NCBI GenBank assembly: GCA_002914805.1
Contig: JXTB01000082.1
Span: 259,715 to 323,714, forward strand
DNA from: Parasponia andersonii
Taxonomy: Eukaryota; Streptophyta; Magnoliopsida; Rosales; Cannabaceae
Direction of reading: 5' to 3'
DNA: 64,000 bases
Part shown: one piece after another, positions 24,027-36,729 of the stretch
Layout of the letters: each line of letters opens with the position of its first letter
Numbering within the stretch: the stretch's first letter is position 1
Notes under the pieces: generated by a model
Databases searched by the model: none
What the model was told of the DNA's origin: nothing
Seen by the model: only the letters and a program-made list of their open reading frames with translations
Program-made: the position numbers and the translations under genes

Positions 24027-24604
24027 TGTTGTGCGGTCTAAAATCCTATATCAGGTCGCATGAGTAAGATTAAGTGCGACCTCTTCCGAATAAGTTAAGT
24101 GCGATCAGAATGAAAAGGAGACTAATCTACGCTTCATCAAACGGGTAACTTATAAAGAAAGGGAAACAAAAGTTTTTCTTTCAAGATCGACCAGTTACCT
24201 TATTTAAGTGATTACCCAGTTATATTATTACTCAAATTATATTGCCTGATTGTACAGTTATCCATTCTCACAATTGGGAACATTGAGCTATCCTGATCAA
24301 TATAAAGGGAGTTCAATGTTTCGGTGAGGGGATCGGGGACTTTTTCTGATCTCGGGAGGCTGAGGAATTTTTGAGAGTACCTTCTTTAATTTTTTCTTCT
24401 TCTTTCCGGACAACACATTGTAATTTTGAGTTCTTGTAATTTTCTAGAAAATAGTGAAAAACAGTGGACGTAAGCTCATCTTTTTCAGGGCTGAACAACT
24501 ATAAAACCTTTGCCTCTTTATTTGCTTTGATTAATAACCCTTTTCACACAAGCCACATCTCCCAATTTTTTCTAAATTTATTGTTGACAAAACCTCCATC
24601 AATA
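24027..24604 (+). repeat. Element B 5' LTR
   Basis: It begins TGTTGTGCGGTCTAAAATCC and ends CCTCCATCAATA, aligned along its full length with the 3' LTR. A TATA-like ATCAATATAAAGGGAG lies near 24296-24311. Confidence 0.88.
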
Positions 24605-24605
24605 A

Positions 24606-24621
24606 TTGGCGCTAGAAGGAG
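24606..24621 (+). other. Element B primer-binding site
   Basis: TTGGCGCTAGAAGGAG follows the 5' LTR directly and is of the type used by plant gypsy elements. The tRNA was not identified. Confidence 0.65.
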
Positions 24622-24664
24622 GGCTATTCCGTCAAAATAGTTTGTCGAATTTTGCTTTTTTAAT

Positions 24665-26371
24665 AATGGCAAACACCAGAAACACTACCAGAGTCACCGG
24701 AACTAGCCAAAACCAACCCCAAAGTACTGCTGCTGCACAAGCAGACCCTACTCAGGATCAGCCTACTATGACTGCATCAGAAAACCTTGCTCAGAGACAG
24801 AATCGCATGGAGGAGACATTGGTGAACCTTCAGCAAATCACTAATCAGATCAATGACTCCCTACGACGACTTGTTGAAGGACAGATGGTGACCCCACCAC
24901 AGCACGAACGTCCCAGAGAACGTCCTGCTCAACTACCTGAGATAGGAATACTGATCCTAGAGACAAGGAAATGCGACCAGCTAAGAACTCTGTAAGAGCG
25001 TCATGAAGATCGCATCTCCAAAGGAAGCAAACTTACCTCTAGAATCTGGTACAGAGAGTTCAAGTACTAACCGTGATCGTGGACAACCTTCTCGCAAATC
25101 CACTAGTAATCAAGATCGCTTAAACAGCGAATAAAAACGACAACTAAGAAGCGTCTTCAAAAGAATCAGCAGAGAGTCGAGACAAAATCCTACAGACCTA
25201 AGACAACACTTGGAGCAATGACGTAGTTATGAATGATCCGTATCTCATCATAATGACCAAAGCCAATCTCGTCGCACTATTTCGCTGGATTCCTCTCGTA
25301 GATCGCAGAAGACTCTACCTGACCAACCTGCCATACATCGAGATAATGATCAAAGGCCACCCTTGCCGCCAGCAAGAGATATTGCTCTCCTTCTAAACGT
25401 CGATGTTCACAATTTAAGGATCGCATTAGACGCACTTGCTGGTTGGGACAATGAGCTCGCTGATGGGTATTGTCAATCGTCATTCAACGAGGAAGTTCGA
25501 GCTGTTGCCCTACTTACTGGATTCAGACTTCCCACCGTAAACACTTTTGATGGGAAAACTTATCCACAGGACCATATAGATCACTTCAGCGACCTGATGG
25601 AACTCCATTGTGTCAATAATCATGCACATTGCAGATGTTTTGCTGTAACTCTCTCAGGAGCGGCAAAGAAGTAGTTTCGAGGACTCAAGTCTAGCTCAAT
25701 CTCATCCTGGTAACAACTTTAGACGGCGTTCTTGAGATAGTTCCAAGCTGCAAAGAATTTCACTGTTCCACTTGTTAGCTTGTCTGCAATTCGACAAGGT
25801 CCAGAGAAAACTCTACGATCTTATCTCAACTGATTCATCTCAGAGTTAGCAAAGGTCAACAACCCACCTGAAGGTGGAGTTTTAACTCTCATAATGGTCG
25901 GGGTGCGACCAGAAACTAAACTCTGTGAGGAATTACTTGAGCGAGAATGTAGAACTCTAGAAGACTTCTACCGAAGAGTTGATCGGCATCTGAGGGTAGA
26001 ATCTTTGTGCAAGAATCTTCAAAAGACAAAGAAAGAAGGGAGGAAAGATGCTACTAAAGATGCGAGGGAGTAATGAACAGTTGACGGAGAATCAACCTAG
26101 AACTAAAAAGCAGGAGATTTCAAGAGCTCCCATGCAGTTCAACAATCATACCGAGTTAAACACCCCCATAGATCATGTCTATGCGGTTACAAACCAGCAG
26201 GAGCGATACCATCAACCGGAACCAATGAAACGGGACAGAGCAAAGCGCGACCCCAATAAGTTCTGCCGGTATCACAATGACATCGGGCATGACACCAATA
26301 ATTGCTACGCCTTGAAGGATGAAATTAAAAGATTGATTAAAGAAGGGCGACTGTGGCAATACACTAGGTAG
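24665..26371 (+). other. Element B gag region (fossil)
   Basis: It opens MANTRNTTRVTGTSQ with a Gln/Thr-rich N-terminal part, then the gag core TVNTFDGKTYPQDHIDHFSD and CFAVTLSGAAKK, and ends with the zinc-finger-like motif KFCRYHNDIGHDTNNCYALK. This order is typical of Tat gag. Confidence 0.8.
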
Positions 26372-26639
26372 AACAACGAAAAGTGAGAAGAAAACCAACA
26401 GCGACCTCCAGAAATTCAATGCGAAGTACGAACTATCTTTGGAGGACCGCATGTTGGCGGAAATTCAAAAAGGACTCAAGACATGTATGCACGAGAAGCT
26501 CGACAACAGCCATTGACTAACGTCATGCATCTTGAGCAGCGACCATGCAAGCTTCAACGAGTACCAGATATGGACATTACCTTCACAGAACAGGATGCGA
26601 GGGAGGTCCATTATCCGCATAATAACGCATTGGTCATAA

Positions 26640-26900
26640 AAATTAATTGTGGAAGCACGTAGTTGTGGCGAGTATTGGTTGATAACGGAAGTGCTGTTGA
26701 CATCCTGTACTATGACGCCTTTAAGAAGTTGGGGTTGAATGAGAGCGACTTGAAGCCTACCGTCACTCCGCTCTATGGTTGCACTGGTGACAGTCTAATG
26801 CCTATGAGCATGATTGAATTAATGGTCAACGTTGGAACCTATCCTAGGGTTTCAACGATAATGACCTAATTTTTGGTGGTAAATTGCCTATCCGCATTCA
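26640..26900 (+). other. Element B protease region (fossil)
   Basis: WRVLVDNGSAVDILYYDAFK near 26663 is the Tat-type aspartic protease signature. It is followed by GCTGDSLMPMSMIELMVNVG. Confidence 0.8.
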
Positions 26901-28600
26901 AAGCTGTGCTGGGAAGATCGATATTGAGGGAAGTTCAAGCTGTCACTTCAATCTACCATCTCACTATGAAATTCCTGACCCAAAACGGGGTAGGCGAGAT
27001 GCGAGGAAACCAATATGATGCACGGACTTGTTATAACAACTCGTTGAAACTCATAGCAAAGGATGCGACGCCTCGCACATTGATGGTCCAGCTACCAGAA
27101 GAAGCGTCAGTCGAAACATCAGACAAACTGTTAGTCGAAGCATCAGTTGAAGCGTCAGTTGAAGCGTCAGTTAAAACGTCAATCGACACGACCAACGAAG
27201 ACTTCGATCCTCGAGAAATAGACGAAGAGGTCAGAACTGGACCCATTGAAGATCTGGACGATTTATCATTCGACATGTCCTCCAAGACTTTGAAGATTGG
27301 AACGAAGATTCAAGAACCTGTGCGAGCTTCATTGGTCGCTTTTCTTAAATCTAACTTGGATGTCTTCGCACGGCAACATCCGGACATGGTAGGGATCGAT
27401 TCGAATATCATATGCCACCGTATTAACATAGACCTGACAAAGAAGCCTGTACGGCAAAAAAGAAGAGCTATGAATCCAGAGCGCTACGTCATGTTAAAAA
27501 AAGAGGTGGAGAAGCTGCTCGAAATTGGATTTATAAGGGAATCTTTTTACCCTAACTGGCTTGCAAACCTGGTTTTGGTGAAGAATCCCAATGGGAAGTG
27601 GAGAACGTGCATCGATTTCACTGATCTCAACAAAGCATGCCTGAAAGACAACTTCCCCCTTCCGAGAATCGACCAGCTTGTAGATGCGACATCGGGGCAT
27701 GAACTCGTAAGTTTCGTGGACATGTATTCTGGATACAATCAAATCCCCATGTACGAGCTAGATGAGGAGCATACCTCGTTTATCACTGATCGAGGATTAT
27801 ACTGCTACAAGAAAATGCCCTTCGGACTTATCAACGCAGGAGCGACCTACCAGCATCTTGTCAATATGATGTTTGCAAAACAAATTGGCAAGACAATGGA
27901 GGTATATATCGACGACATGTTGGTGAAGTCGGAGAAAGCCGAAGATCACATCAAGCATCTTGATGAGATGTTCAAAATTCTCCGGAAATATCAAATGAAG
28001 CTGAATCCCCAAAAGTGTGCATTCGGGGTAGGATCTGGAAAATTTCTTGGTTTTCTGATCAATCAGCGAGGTATTGAAGCAAACCCTCAGAAGATACAAG
28101 CATTGATTGATATGCAATCTCCTTGTAAACCCAAGGATGTACAGAGCTTAGGAAGAAGAGTAGCTACACTGAGTCGGTTTGTATCCAGGTCAACTGATAA
28201 ATGCCAACCGTTCTTTGAAGTATTGAAAGGATCAAAGAGTTTTGAATGGATGAGAGAATATGAGCAGGCGTTCCAAGAGTTAAAAGCACACTTGGGTTCT
28301 CCTCCACTCTTATCGAAGCCAAACCCAGAAGAAGAATTATGCTTATATCTCACTGTTTCCAAATATGCGACGAGTGCTGCATTAATTCGCAAGGAGGAAA
28401 ATATACAGCGACCTGTCTATTATGTAAATAAAAGATTATTTGATGCCGAAACTAGATACCCAGAGATGAAAAAATTGGCACTAGCACTTGTCATCGCATC
28501 AAGGAAGCTTCGACCTTACTTTCATGCTCACTCCATCAGAGTTTTCACGAATTTTCCATTGAAACAGGTTCTACAGAAACCTGAGGCTTTAGGATAGCTA
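26900..28600 (+). other. Element B reverse transcriptase and first RNase H (fossil)
   Basis: A long frame reads through an acidic linker with a short repeat (VEASVEASVEASVKTS), then reverse transcriptase motifs [48 protein letters not shown] and the catalytic VYIDDMLVKS. RNase H follows with PVYYVNKRLFDAETRYPEMK. This is the best preserved part of any element in the window. Confidence 0.9.
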
Positions 28601-28618
28601 CTTAAGTGAGCCATTGAA

Positions 28619-29210
28619 TTGAGTCAATTTGACATCAATTTTCAACCTCGCACTGCCATAAAGGGTCAGGTCCTCACAGATTTTATTGCAGAATTTACAT
28701 ATGATGTCGATATTCTCACAAGAGTACTCGAAAAACCCACTTCAGATACATCAAGGTTGTGGAAACTTTATGTTGATGGGTCATCAAACGAAAATGGAGC
28801 AGGTGCGGGCCTAGTTTTAATCAGTCCTGAAGGGCATAACATTCATTGTGCGCTTCGCTTCAAATTCCCAGTGTTGAATAATGAGGCTGAATATGAAGCA
28901 CTGATAGCTGAGATAAAGCTTGCACAGGAAATAAAGGTTGAGATGATTGAAGTGTACAGTGACTTCCAGATGGTCGTTTGTCAGGTTAAGGGCGATTACC
29001 AAGCAAGAGGGGAGAGAATGATGGCCTATTTGTAGGAGGTACAACGATTGTTTTTGACATTCACTGCTTATAACATTCAGGTTTTTCCTCAAATGGAAAA
29101 TACCAGGGCAGATGCACTTGCTAAGCTCGCTTCAACGAAAAATGCAGAGTTGTTGAAGGTTGTTCCTGTTGAATTTCTTGCATCGCCAAGCATCGAAGTT
29201 GAACCCTAAG
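28619..29210 (+). other. Element B second RNase H, archaeal type (fossil)
   Basis: LWKLYVDGSSNENGAGAGLV, NNEAEYEALIAEIKLA and IEVYSDFQMVVCQVKGDYQA contain the catalytic D, E and D positions of RNase H. It follows the ordinary RNase H, the double arrangement known from Tat-lineage elements. Confidence 0.85.
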
Positions 29211-29215
29211 TAACT

Positions 29216-30454
29216 ATGCTAGTTGACGAAAAACCATCGTGGATGGATCCTATAATGCAATATTTACAAAATGGCTATCTTCCCGAGAGCAAAGACGATG
29301 CAAAGCGACTCTGCATGAAGGCAGCCCGCTATATCATCCATAATGAGAAGCTTTATCGAAGAAGTTTAAGCTCGCCATTATTATTATGTGTCAATGATGA
29401 AAAAGCACGCTACATTATGAGGGAAATTCACGAAGGAATATGTGGAAATCATTCTGAGGGGCAAGCACTTGTAAACAAGATTCTTTGACAAGGGTATTTT
29501 TGGCCGACTATGAAGAAGGATACAATGGAATTTGCTAGGAGGTGTGATAAATGTCAATAGTTTGTGACTATTCCTAGAAAACCATATATTCCTTTAACTA
29601 TAATGACTAGTCCATGGCCATTTGCTGTTTGGGGAATTGATATTATCGAGATGCTTCCATTAGCACAGGATGGTTTGAAGTATGCAGTGGTCGCAGTCGA
29701 TTATTTCACAAAATGGACGGAAGCTAAAGCCTTGAGCACTATTTCTGCAAAGAAGATGATAGATTTTGTTTACAAATTTATAATCTATCGTTATGGTATA
29801 CCACATATTATAATTTCTGATAATGGGAAACAATTCGACTGTGATGAGTTCCGTAACTTCTGCAACAATTTGGGCATCAAGAAAAGTTTCTCTGATGTTG
29901 TTCATCCACAAGCCAATGGACAGGTCGAAGTGATAAACAAAATACTCAAACAGAATATAAAGACGAAGTTGGAGGAGCATAAAGGAACTTGGCAAGAAGT
30001 ACTTCTAGAAGTTTTATGGACTTATCGCACCACTCAAAGAACTACTACTGTAGAGAGTCCATTCTCTTTAGCTTATGGATATGAAGCAATGATCCCAGTT
30101 GAAATTGGTGCGAGCTCTCTACGACGATCTGTTTATGAGCAAGATCAGAATGATGTATTAATGAGAATTGAGCTCGATTTTTTGGAAGAAAGGCATGAAC
30201 AATCTCAACTTCGAATCACATCATATCAACAATGCACTGCTCGACATTATAACTCCAAAGTCAAAAGTAGACATTTTAAAGTTGGTGATCTTGTCCTTCG
30301 AAGAGTCCTACCTAATAATAAAGAGCATGGTGCTGGTGTATTTGGACCTTCTTGGGAAGGACCTTATGTTATTGATGATGTCATTCGACCTGGGACATAC
30401 AAGCTGGCTCGTATCGGCGGACAAAAGATCGAACATGCTTGGAATGCAGAATAA
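29216..30454 (+). other. Element B integrase region (fossil)
   Basis: The N-terminal zinc-binding part is recognised near 29420-29560, the core by WPFAVWGIDIIEMLPLAQDG, VAVDYFTKWTEAKAL, IISDNGKQFD and the glutamate region PQANGQVEVINKILKQN, and the C-terminal part by HFKVGDLVLRRVLPNNKEHG and GTYKLARIGGQKIEHAWNAE. The catalytic Asp-Asp-Glu positions are visible. Confidence 0.9.
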
Positions 30455-30618
30455 CTTCGTCGTTATTATCAATGAATCTTTATATATATCTTCATGTATT
30501 TTCAACGGTTTCTTTATTTCGTCATTCGATGTCATTCGTCAATAATATTTCTTCGGCTATTAATTCAACTTCATTTGATTCATCTCTTATAGTTCTATGG
30601 CAGTTTTTGGACACCATA

Positions 30619-30636
30619 AAACTCGGGGGGCAGTGG
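30619..30636 (+). other. Internal polypurine-like tract in element B
   Basis: AAACTCGGGGGGCAGTGG lies about 165 bases after the integrase end. It resembles the true tract before the 3' LTR (GAGTTGTGGGGCAAT) in the GGGGCA core. It marks where the antisense region begins. Confidence 0.45.
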
Positions 30637-31190
30637 GATCAGAATATTATCTCCTACTTGTTTCCTAAGGGACTATGCAAAACGTCCATTTAGAGGGGAC
30701 GGAATTTTAGATCGTCGAAATATCTAAAATTCCTTAAAATCCTAGGATTTTCTCCTCACTTCATGCCTTAGCATGTCGTATTACGCAATTTCCCTCCTCG
30801 AACAACAAAGTAACTAAGCAAAATGTTCATTGTTTGATGTGATATATTGCTATATTATATTTTGCCATGGAACTTTTGAAAAACAGTATTGAGTTTGCAT
30901 CACTCGTACTTGTTGTTTTCTTAAGCGACCTAACCTATCCTAACACTTAGAACTCGTTTTAAATTAGTTGGATTCAAATCGCAAAAAGTGTACCGATCAG
31001 TCACCTAGTGATTGACTACTTATTTAAAATTACAATTTTGTGTTTTGATTATTTTGCAGGAATATGTCTGATAAGAAAAAAAATATATATATATTCATTA
31101 AAAAGATCGCACCCGTATACAAGCAAAGAGAGAAAGGGGGACCAAGCCCGCATTGTTCTGAAAAAATAAATAAATAAATACAAGTGTTTA

Positions 31191-33349
31191 TTATGCAGAA
31201 GCGCTCGCACCGCCATCTCTCATTTTGGCGGTATCCTCCCTCCAACTCTGGACAAGCTTGACCATGTCCTCACCAAGGATAGAGAAGTCAAAGTCCAAAT
31301 GCTCACAGAAGATGTTAAAAATAATGGTCGATAAGGTGATGTCATTGGCTTTATCTTCGAGCTCTTTGACTTCAGTCGCCTTGAACTCTTCAATAGCTTT
31401 GTGAACCGCCTCTGTTGTTGCCTTCTTCATGCGATCCGGATGCTCGGAGATAGTTTTCTCGAGCTCTTTGACTTTCTCCTCAAGATTCTCCTTCTCGAGC
31501 TTCTCCTTGGCCAGGCCTTCGAGCAGCTGCTGCCTCTCCAAGTCAAAAGCTTTTTTCTCCTCCTCCCGAGCTTTCTGTGAGTTCTCGAATGCTTGGGTTA
31601 TCTCTTCGACTTTTTTGGCCTTTTCCAAACATTCGAGGACCGGGTCATTCATCAGGACAGCAGCAGCCACAGTCTGAAAATATAACCATTAATACCAAGA
31701 AATAATATATTTGAGGAGAGAATAAAAGGTGCTTGCATTTGCCAGCATCCTCATCACAGAACCAAAGACAACCTTGGCAGATCGTCGCTTCTTCCTCTCC
31801 CAGCCCTCCTCGGAAGTGAAGCGATCAATGAAGGCTGTGCTTATACCAGCCTTCTCTGGTAATTAATTGAGGAGTGCGAAGAGCTCCTCATCCTTATCTA
31901 TCAGGTTCGGTTCCGAAGAGGTGGCAGCCTCCTTGGGTGGTTTAGGATGGCTCATTGTTTGAGGCTGTGGAGGAGGCAAGCTTGACGGGATGTCCTCGAA
32001 GGTAACTTTTCATTTTTTGGAATTGTCGACCTTCTCTTTCCCTTTCAATGACGGAGGAGTGCTCTCAGGTGTCTTGGATTTTTCCATAGATCCAAGAGTG
32101 GAAGGTGGTGCTCGCAGGCCGCTACCAATAACCATCTCTGTACAGATATGTCAGCAAGCGAGGTGACATAATACAATGATGATTAAAATTTGTATATATA
32201 TATATATATATATATGATTACCTTCTTGCTGTTGAGGAGCTGGTGGTGATGCTGTTTCTGGAGGAGATGGTTCTGAAGTTGAAGGGGTGGCAGGTGCTTT
32301 TTGTTTCCTAGGTTTGGAAGATGAGGCACTTTTATCCGTCTGCTTCCTTGGCTTCTTTTTCTTCGAGCTCGAAACTTTAGACAAACGGATGGGGGAGATC
32401 AGGGGACGCGGCTCCCTTTGGAAGCAAACTGCAAGCGACCAGGTTCTTGGAAGTACCAAGTACCTTCCAATCAAATTCCTCAATTGGAAGGTCATTGATT
32501 TTGTACACCCTTGCGAGCTGTTCCCTGGAAAGTCTGGGTCGTTCCCTGTTGTCTGCGATGACATACGAGTGCGATCAGGATAAATATAACAATACAGAAA
32601 AATGCGATAAATTGAAAAACTACCTATCAGGATTTTGAAAGAAGCCATTATCCGCATAGTCAAAGTGGAAAAATGGATTTTTCCATTTTCCCATGTTATT
32701 GCAAACCCCGTAGATTGTTTTGATTGCCTAGTTCGACCACTTGCTCGCATAAAAGAAACCAAGATCTGACGGGTTTGATTTCACTTAATAAAACCAAGGG
32801 ACCTCTTCAAGAGTGGGGGAGTCTAAACCTAATTTGTGGTAAAGTATGTACAAACCTACCATATATCTATATGTATTTGGAGTCAGTTAGAAAGGGACGA
32901 CCCCATAGTAGTCGATGATTGATTTTATGTATGGATGAAGTGGGAGGTGGAAACCACACTTGAGAACTGCTTCAGAAAATGAGGCAATTCCGCGTGGTGG
33001 TGTGTGTGATCGATTGAATTCCATGGGAAGACGAAGAGGGATGGCGATCTTATAGTTGCACATGTTTTTGCTAAGCTTGTTCGTTGTGCAGCTCATCCTT
33101 ATATTGGTAGATGACCAATTTCCCTCTATGTATTGGTAGCACGTTGCGAAGGCAGGGGTATCCCTGATATGTCGAGGCCACTAGTCTTGAGGGAGGTTGC
33201 CTATGCGAGGACTATTTTTCCTGACCCCTATTATCTCTACTTCAGGTTCTGGTTCAAGGTAATCTTCAAGGTTTATGGAGCTAACATTGGAGTTCTCAGA
33301 TTCTCCTGAGAATATAATCCCTTCCCTAAAATCCTCACTACTAGACATT
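31191..33349 (-). other. Element B antisense coding region (fossil)
   Basis: On the strand opposite to pol, segments from about 33349 down to 31191 look coding. The first part begins MSSSEDFREGIIFSGESENS and is acidic; the middle part is Lys/Pro/Ser-rich (SKVSSSKKKKPRKQTDKSAS); the last part, about 31191-31670, is a 159-residue coiled-coil (KEKLEKENLEEKVKELEKTI) ending in a short hydrophobic tail domain. The plan matches the antisense region of element A: an N-terminal body, then a coiled coil close to the pol side. A TA microsatellite lies inside (about 32190-32214). Role unknown. Confidence 0.65.
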
Positions 33350-34300
33350 TGAAAAGAAATACGAATAGGTTTAGTCCTATACGAGCATCAAGGATCTTCA
33401 CTATATACTAGCAAATTTTCGGGGTTCACCCTAGGATTGCATTAACAAGCAAGCTCATCGAATTTTTTCTAATCGGTTTACGGATTCATAAAAATTGCTC
33501 GAGTAGTTCATCAAAAAAGTAAATAAATAAATAGGGTATCAGACCCTAAAAACTCTCTCACGAGTTCGTCTTTGTCCATTGTCTAGAAAAGAGTCTATTC
33601 TACGAACTGATAAAGGTGATCTGAAAAATTCTCATTCCAGTCCATCCGAATGTGGGATGTGTTTCAATTCCTAGAAATAAAAACTGAAAATAAGTTTTTT
33701 CGAAAACAGACGAAGAACAATAGGAGAGAAGAAATATACTAACGTTTCTTCAAAAAACAGAAGGATTGAGATACGGTCTGAAAGATTGTGGTAACTCCGT
33801 CGGAGAAGATACTGGAACTGTACGAGCTGAAGAACGAAACGACGCTGGAGGGTTTGCTCTGAAATACTTTGTTTTAGAAAGATGGAAGACGAGAGAGTTT
33901 ATAATGAAGAAATAGATTGATTCCCGATATTTGTCTCTCAAGCATCGCTAAATCACAGCCGTAGATCAAGGTATTTGATTTTCAAATCTAAAGGCCGAAG
34001 TTCACGCGGGATTTGATTTTTTCCGAAATTAAGTCAGTATCTTTTCAAAATTTGAAACGATTCGATTTAAAGACGACAGTTGGCATTATTGCTATCATTA
34101 AGTCTCCTCGAGTTCTGCTATTCTTCTTAGAAAAGGCGACACGTTTTCATCTGTCAGAAAAAAGTGCGCATGATCTTGAAAAAGGTGAGATTTGAGATCT
34201 GGCGACTCTTCAAGGGTCTCAAGTCTAGGTCATGACGTCACATTTTTTAAGCTCGCACTTACATTAGAAGGAACCTCCATTTTGTCCTAAAGAACTAATA

Positions 34301-34315
34301 GAGTTGTGGGGCAAT
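34301..34315 (+). other. Element B polypurine tract
   Basis: GAGTTGTGGGGCAAT lies directly before the 3' LTR start. Confidence 0.65.
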
Positions 34316-34892
34316 TATTGTGCAGTCTAAAATCCTATGTTAGGTCGCATGAGTAAGATTAAGTGCAACCGCTTCCAAATAAGTTAAGTGCGATCAGAAT
34401 GAAAAGGAGACTAGTCTATGCTTCGTCAAACAGGTAACCTACAAAGAAAGGGAAAAAAAAGTTTCTCTTTCAAGATCGACCAGTTACCTTATTTAAGTGA
34501 TTACCCAGTTATATTGTTACTCAAATTGTATTACCCGATTGTACAGTTACCCATTCTCACAATTGGGAATATTGAGCTACCCTCATCTATATAAAGGGAG
34601 TTCAATGTTTCGGTGAGGGGATCGGGGACTTTTTCTAATCTTAGAAGGCTGAGGAATTTTTGAGAGAACCTTTTTTAATTTTTTTTCTTCTTTTCGGACA
34701 ACACATTGTAATTTTGAGTTTTTGTAATTCTCTAGAAAATAGTGAAAAACAGTAGACGTAAGCTCATCTTTTTCGTGGCTGAACCACTATAAAATCTTTG
34801 CATCTTTATTTGCTTTGATTAATAACCCTTTTCACACAAGCCACATCTCGCAATTTTTTCTAGATTTATTATTGACAAAACCTCAATCAACA
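34316..34892 (+). repeat. Element B 3' LTR
   Basis: It begins TATTGTGCAGTCTAAAATCC and ends CCTCAATCAACA. Most differences from the 5' LTR are transitions. The target duplication GAACC follows. Confidence 0.88.
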
Positions 34893-35248
34893 GAACCTTT
34901 GCTTGAGAATATGAGAGGAAGAAGAGGAGGGAGAGTCTAGTATTTAACGTATCACCTAATTTTACAATTTTCCAAGAAAAAGTGCACTTATTTATGGTCT
35001 GATTTTTCGATAATATATGTCTCACAGTATTTTAAATAGTCAAACTTATCTAAGTTATCTCTATCTACTAAGTTTGGAACTATCACTGATTATTGTAATA
35101 ATGAGACATTATCCTTCGGTAGATTTTTTACAGAAAAATCTAAGTGATTGGGTCATGCACCACTGTGGTGGCCCACTATTGAACATTCTACAGGACCAAA
35201 TAGACTTTATTTTAATTTGTTTTCATACTTGTATATGAATGGATATTC
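34893..35248. other. Short spacer between elements B and C
   Basis: AT-rich DNA with no recognised gene. It ends in TATTC, one copy of the target duplication of the outer copia element. Confidence 0.5.
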
Positions 35249-36714
35249 TGTTGAGATATTTTCCCTAAAAAATAGATTTCAAATTTTACCCTTTTAATGT
35301 AAATAAATTTTCTCATATACAATTATGATATTTTCTAGATTAAATAGTCTCAGTTGAATAGTTTATCTATTTGAAAAGGATTCCATGATTTTATTTGTAT
35401 ATTTAGAAATAAACATGATTAAGTGCTAATTATGAGGAGATTTGTTTCTTTATCGAAGTCTGAATTAACTAGCTCACAATCTATAAATAAAGATGGAATA
35501 CTTTATTTACTATAGGTTGTAGTGTTTATCTATCTCAACAGGAATGATGCGTCTCAAATCATTAAAGTATCTAACTTCTGATAGAAACACTAGTATGACA
35601 TAAATAAATTATGTATATTGAACTGGACTATATAATATAAATAATTGGAGTGTCGTAACTCAATTCTTATTATTACTACAAACTAGCTCCTAGTATGTAG
35701 ATCTTTGATTGGACTTGCTTTCATGGGTTGTAACCTTTTGATTTGTTAAAAGACTAGTCTTTTTGAAATTAAAGGTAAACTTTGGTATATTGGAAGTTAC
35801 GATTTATAAATTAATAGAAAAACCAAATAGTTAAGGATACTATACATTAATGCCACTTTAAGGTCTTTCATGATTCATGGAATAATTAATCGAAGATTTT
35901 AGTATTCACTTTGTGAATTGGTTGATAATTTTGTCTAAATGGCCATTGAGAACAAAATTATCAATAATATTATTCCTTGATAAAAAGATGGTAACTTAAA
36001 GATTAATATATATTGGAGAAATATTATGGTAATTTCACCTATCCAAAAGTCTGTACTTTTATGGATAAGTTACATGACTTAGACATATTTATAAAAATAC
36101 ACCCAAAGCCCAATTGGAAAACAAGCCCAATCCTAGTTGGAGTGGGATTAGTAGTTTTGAGCCCTATATATATAAGATATATGAGAGAAAAAACTGCATA
36201 GTAACACATTAGTACTACACGTGAAATAGAGAGAGAGAGAATGAGTGAATTTTGGCCAAGGTTGAGAAAACAAAAGGGGAGAAAAAGATTCCTACAACAT
36301 CATAATTTCATTTCATGTCCTGATGTTCCGAAAGATCAAGAAGATATTCTTGATCATTCTCCAACAAAGGATTCAACTTGGTGCCTACTTGCCTTATCAA
36401 CCAGGAGTGGGAGCATAGACAAGAAGATTTAGGGTTAGAGATTTAATCACCATCAATAAGGAGATCAAGAAGGAGTATACTACAAGAGGTAAACCCTAAT
36501 CTCGTCTCTAGGGTTTATATATCTGGATTTGATTTATATTATACATGATCCTGTATATGATATATGCATGTTCTACGGTTATAAAAATTATTTTTATGAA
36601 AACTTTTAAAACCTAAATCTGCTAATTTTTCCACTGCATTCATGATGTGATCATGTATTTTCCATAGTTTGTATGCATCTATGTTTTTTCCTAAGTGTTA
36701 GGTAATTTTTAGCA
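35249..36714 (+). repeat. C1 5' LTR
   Basis: It starts TGTTGAGATATTTTCC and ends TTTTTAGCA. It matches 47260-49025 and the reverse complement of both C2 LTRs, for example in CCCTATATATATAAGATATA and AAGGATTCAACTTGGTGC. It is shorter than the other three copies. Confidence 0.85.
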
Positions 36715-36715
36715 A

Positions 36716-36729
36716 TTGGTATCAAGAGC
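36716..36729 (+). other. C1 primer-binding site (Met tRNA type)
   Basis: TTGGTATCAAGAGC resembles the complement of the initiator Met tRNA 3' end (TGGTATCAGAGC), the usual copia primer. Confidence 0.8.

Larger units (their letters stand above)
24027..34892 (+). mobile_element. Element B: Ty3/gypsy, Tat lineage, full-length fossil
   Basis: LTRs of about 578 bp (24027-24604, 34316-34892) bound a 10.9-kb element in the same orientation as HKT. The flanks are GAACT (24022-24026) and GAACC (34893-34897), a 5-bp target duplication with one difference. Parts in order: primer-binding site, gag, protease, reverse transcriptase, RNase H, archaeal-type RNase H, integrase, antisense coding region, polypurine tract. 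The two RNase H domains and the antisense region place it in the Tat lineage, as a different family from element A. It is broken, with roughly ten disruptions, but pol is much better preserved than in A. The LTRs differ at about 7 percent of sites by eye, suggesting a few million years. Confidence 0.92.

Noticed and set aside
31429-31677. Ser/Phe-rich + strand frame
   Set aside because: Reverse reading of the coiled-coil antisense frame of element B.
36716-36729. tRNA gene
   Set aside because: The Met-tRNA-like words here and at 42225-42238 and 58158-58170 are primer-binding sites beside LTRs; no cloverleaf or A/B boxes are present.
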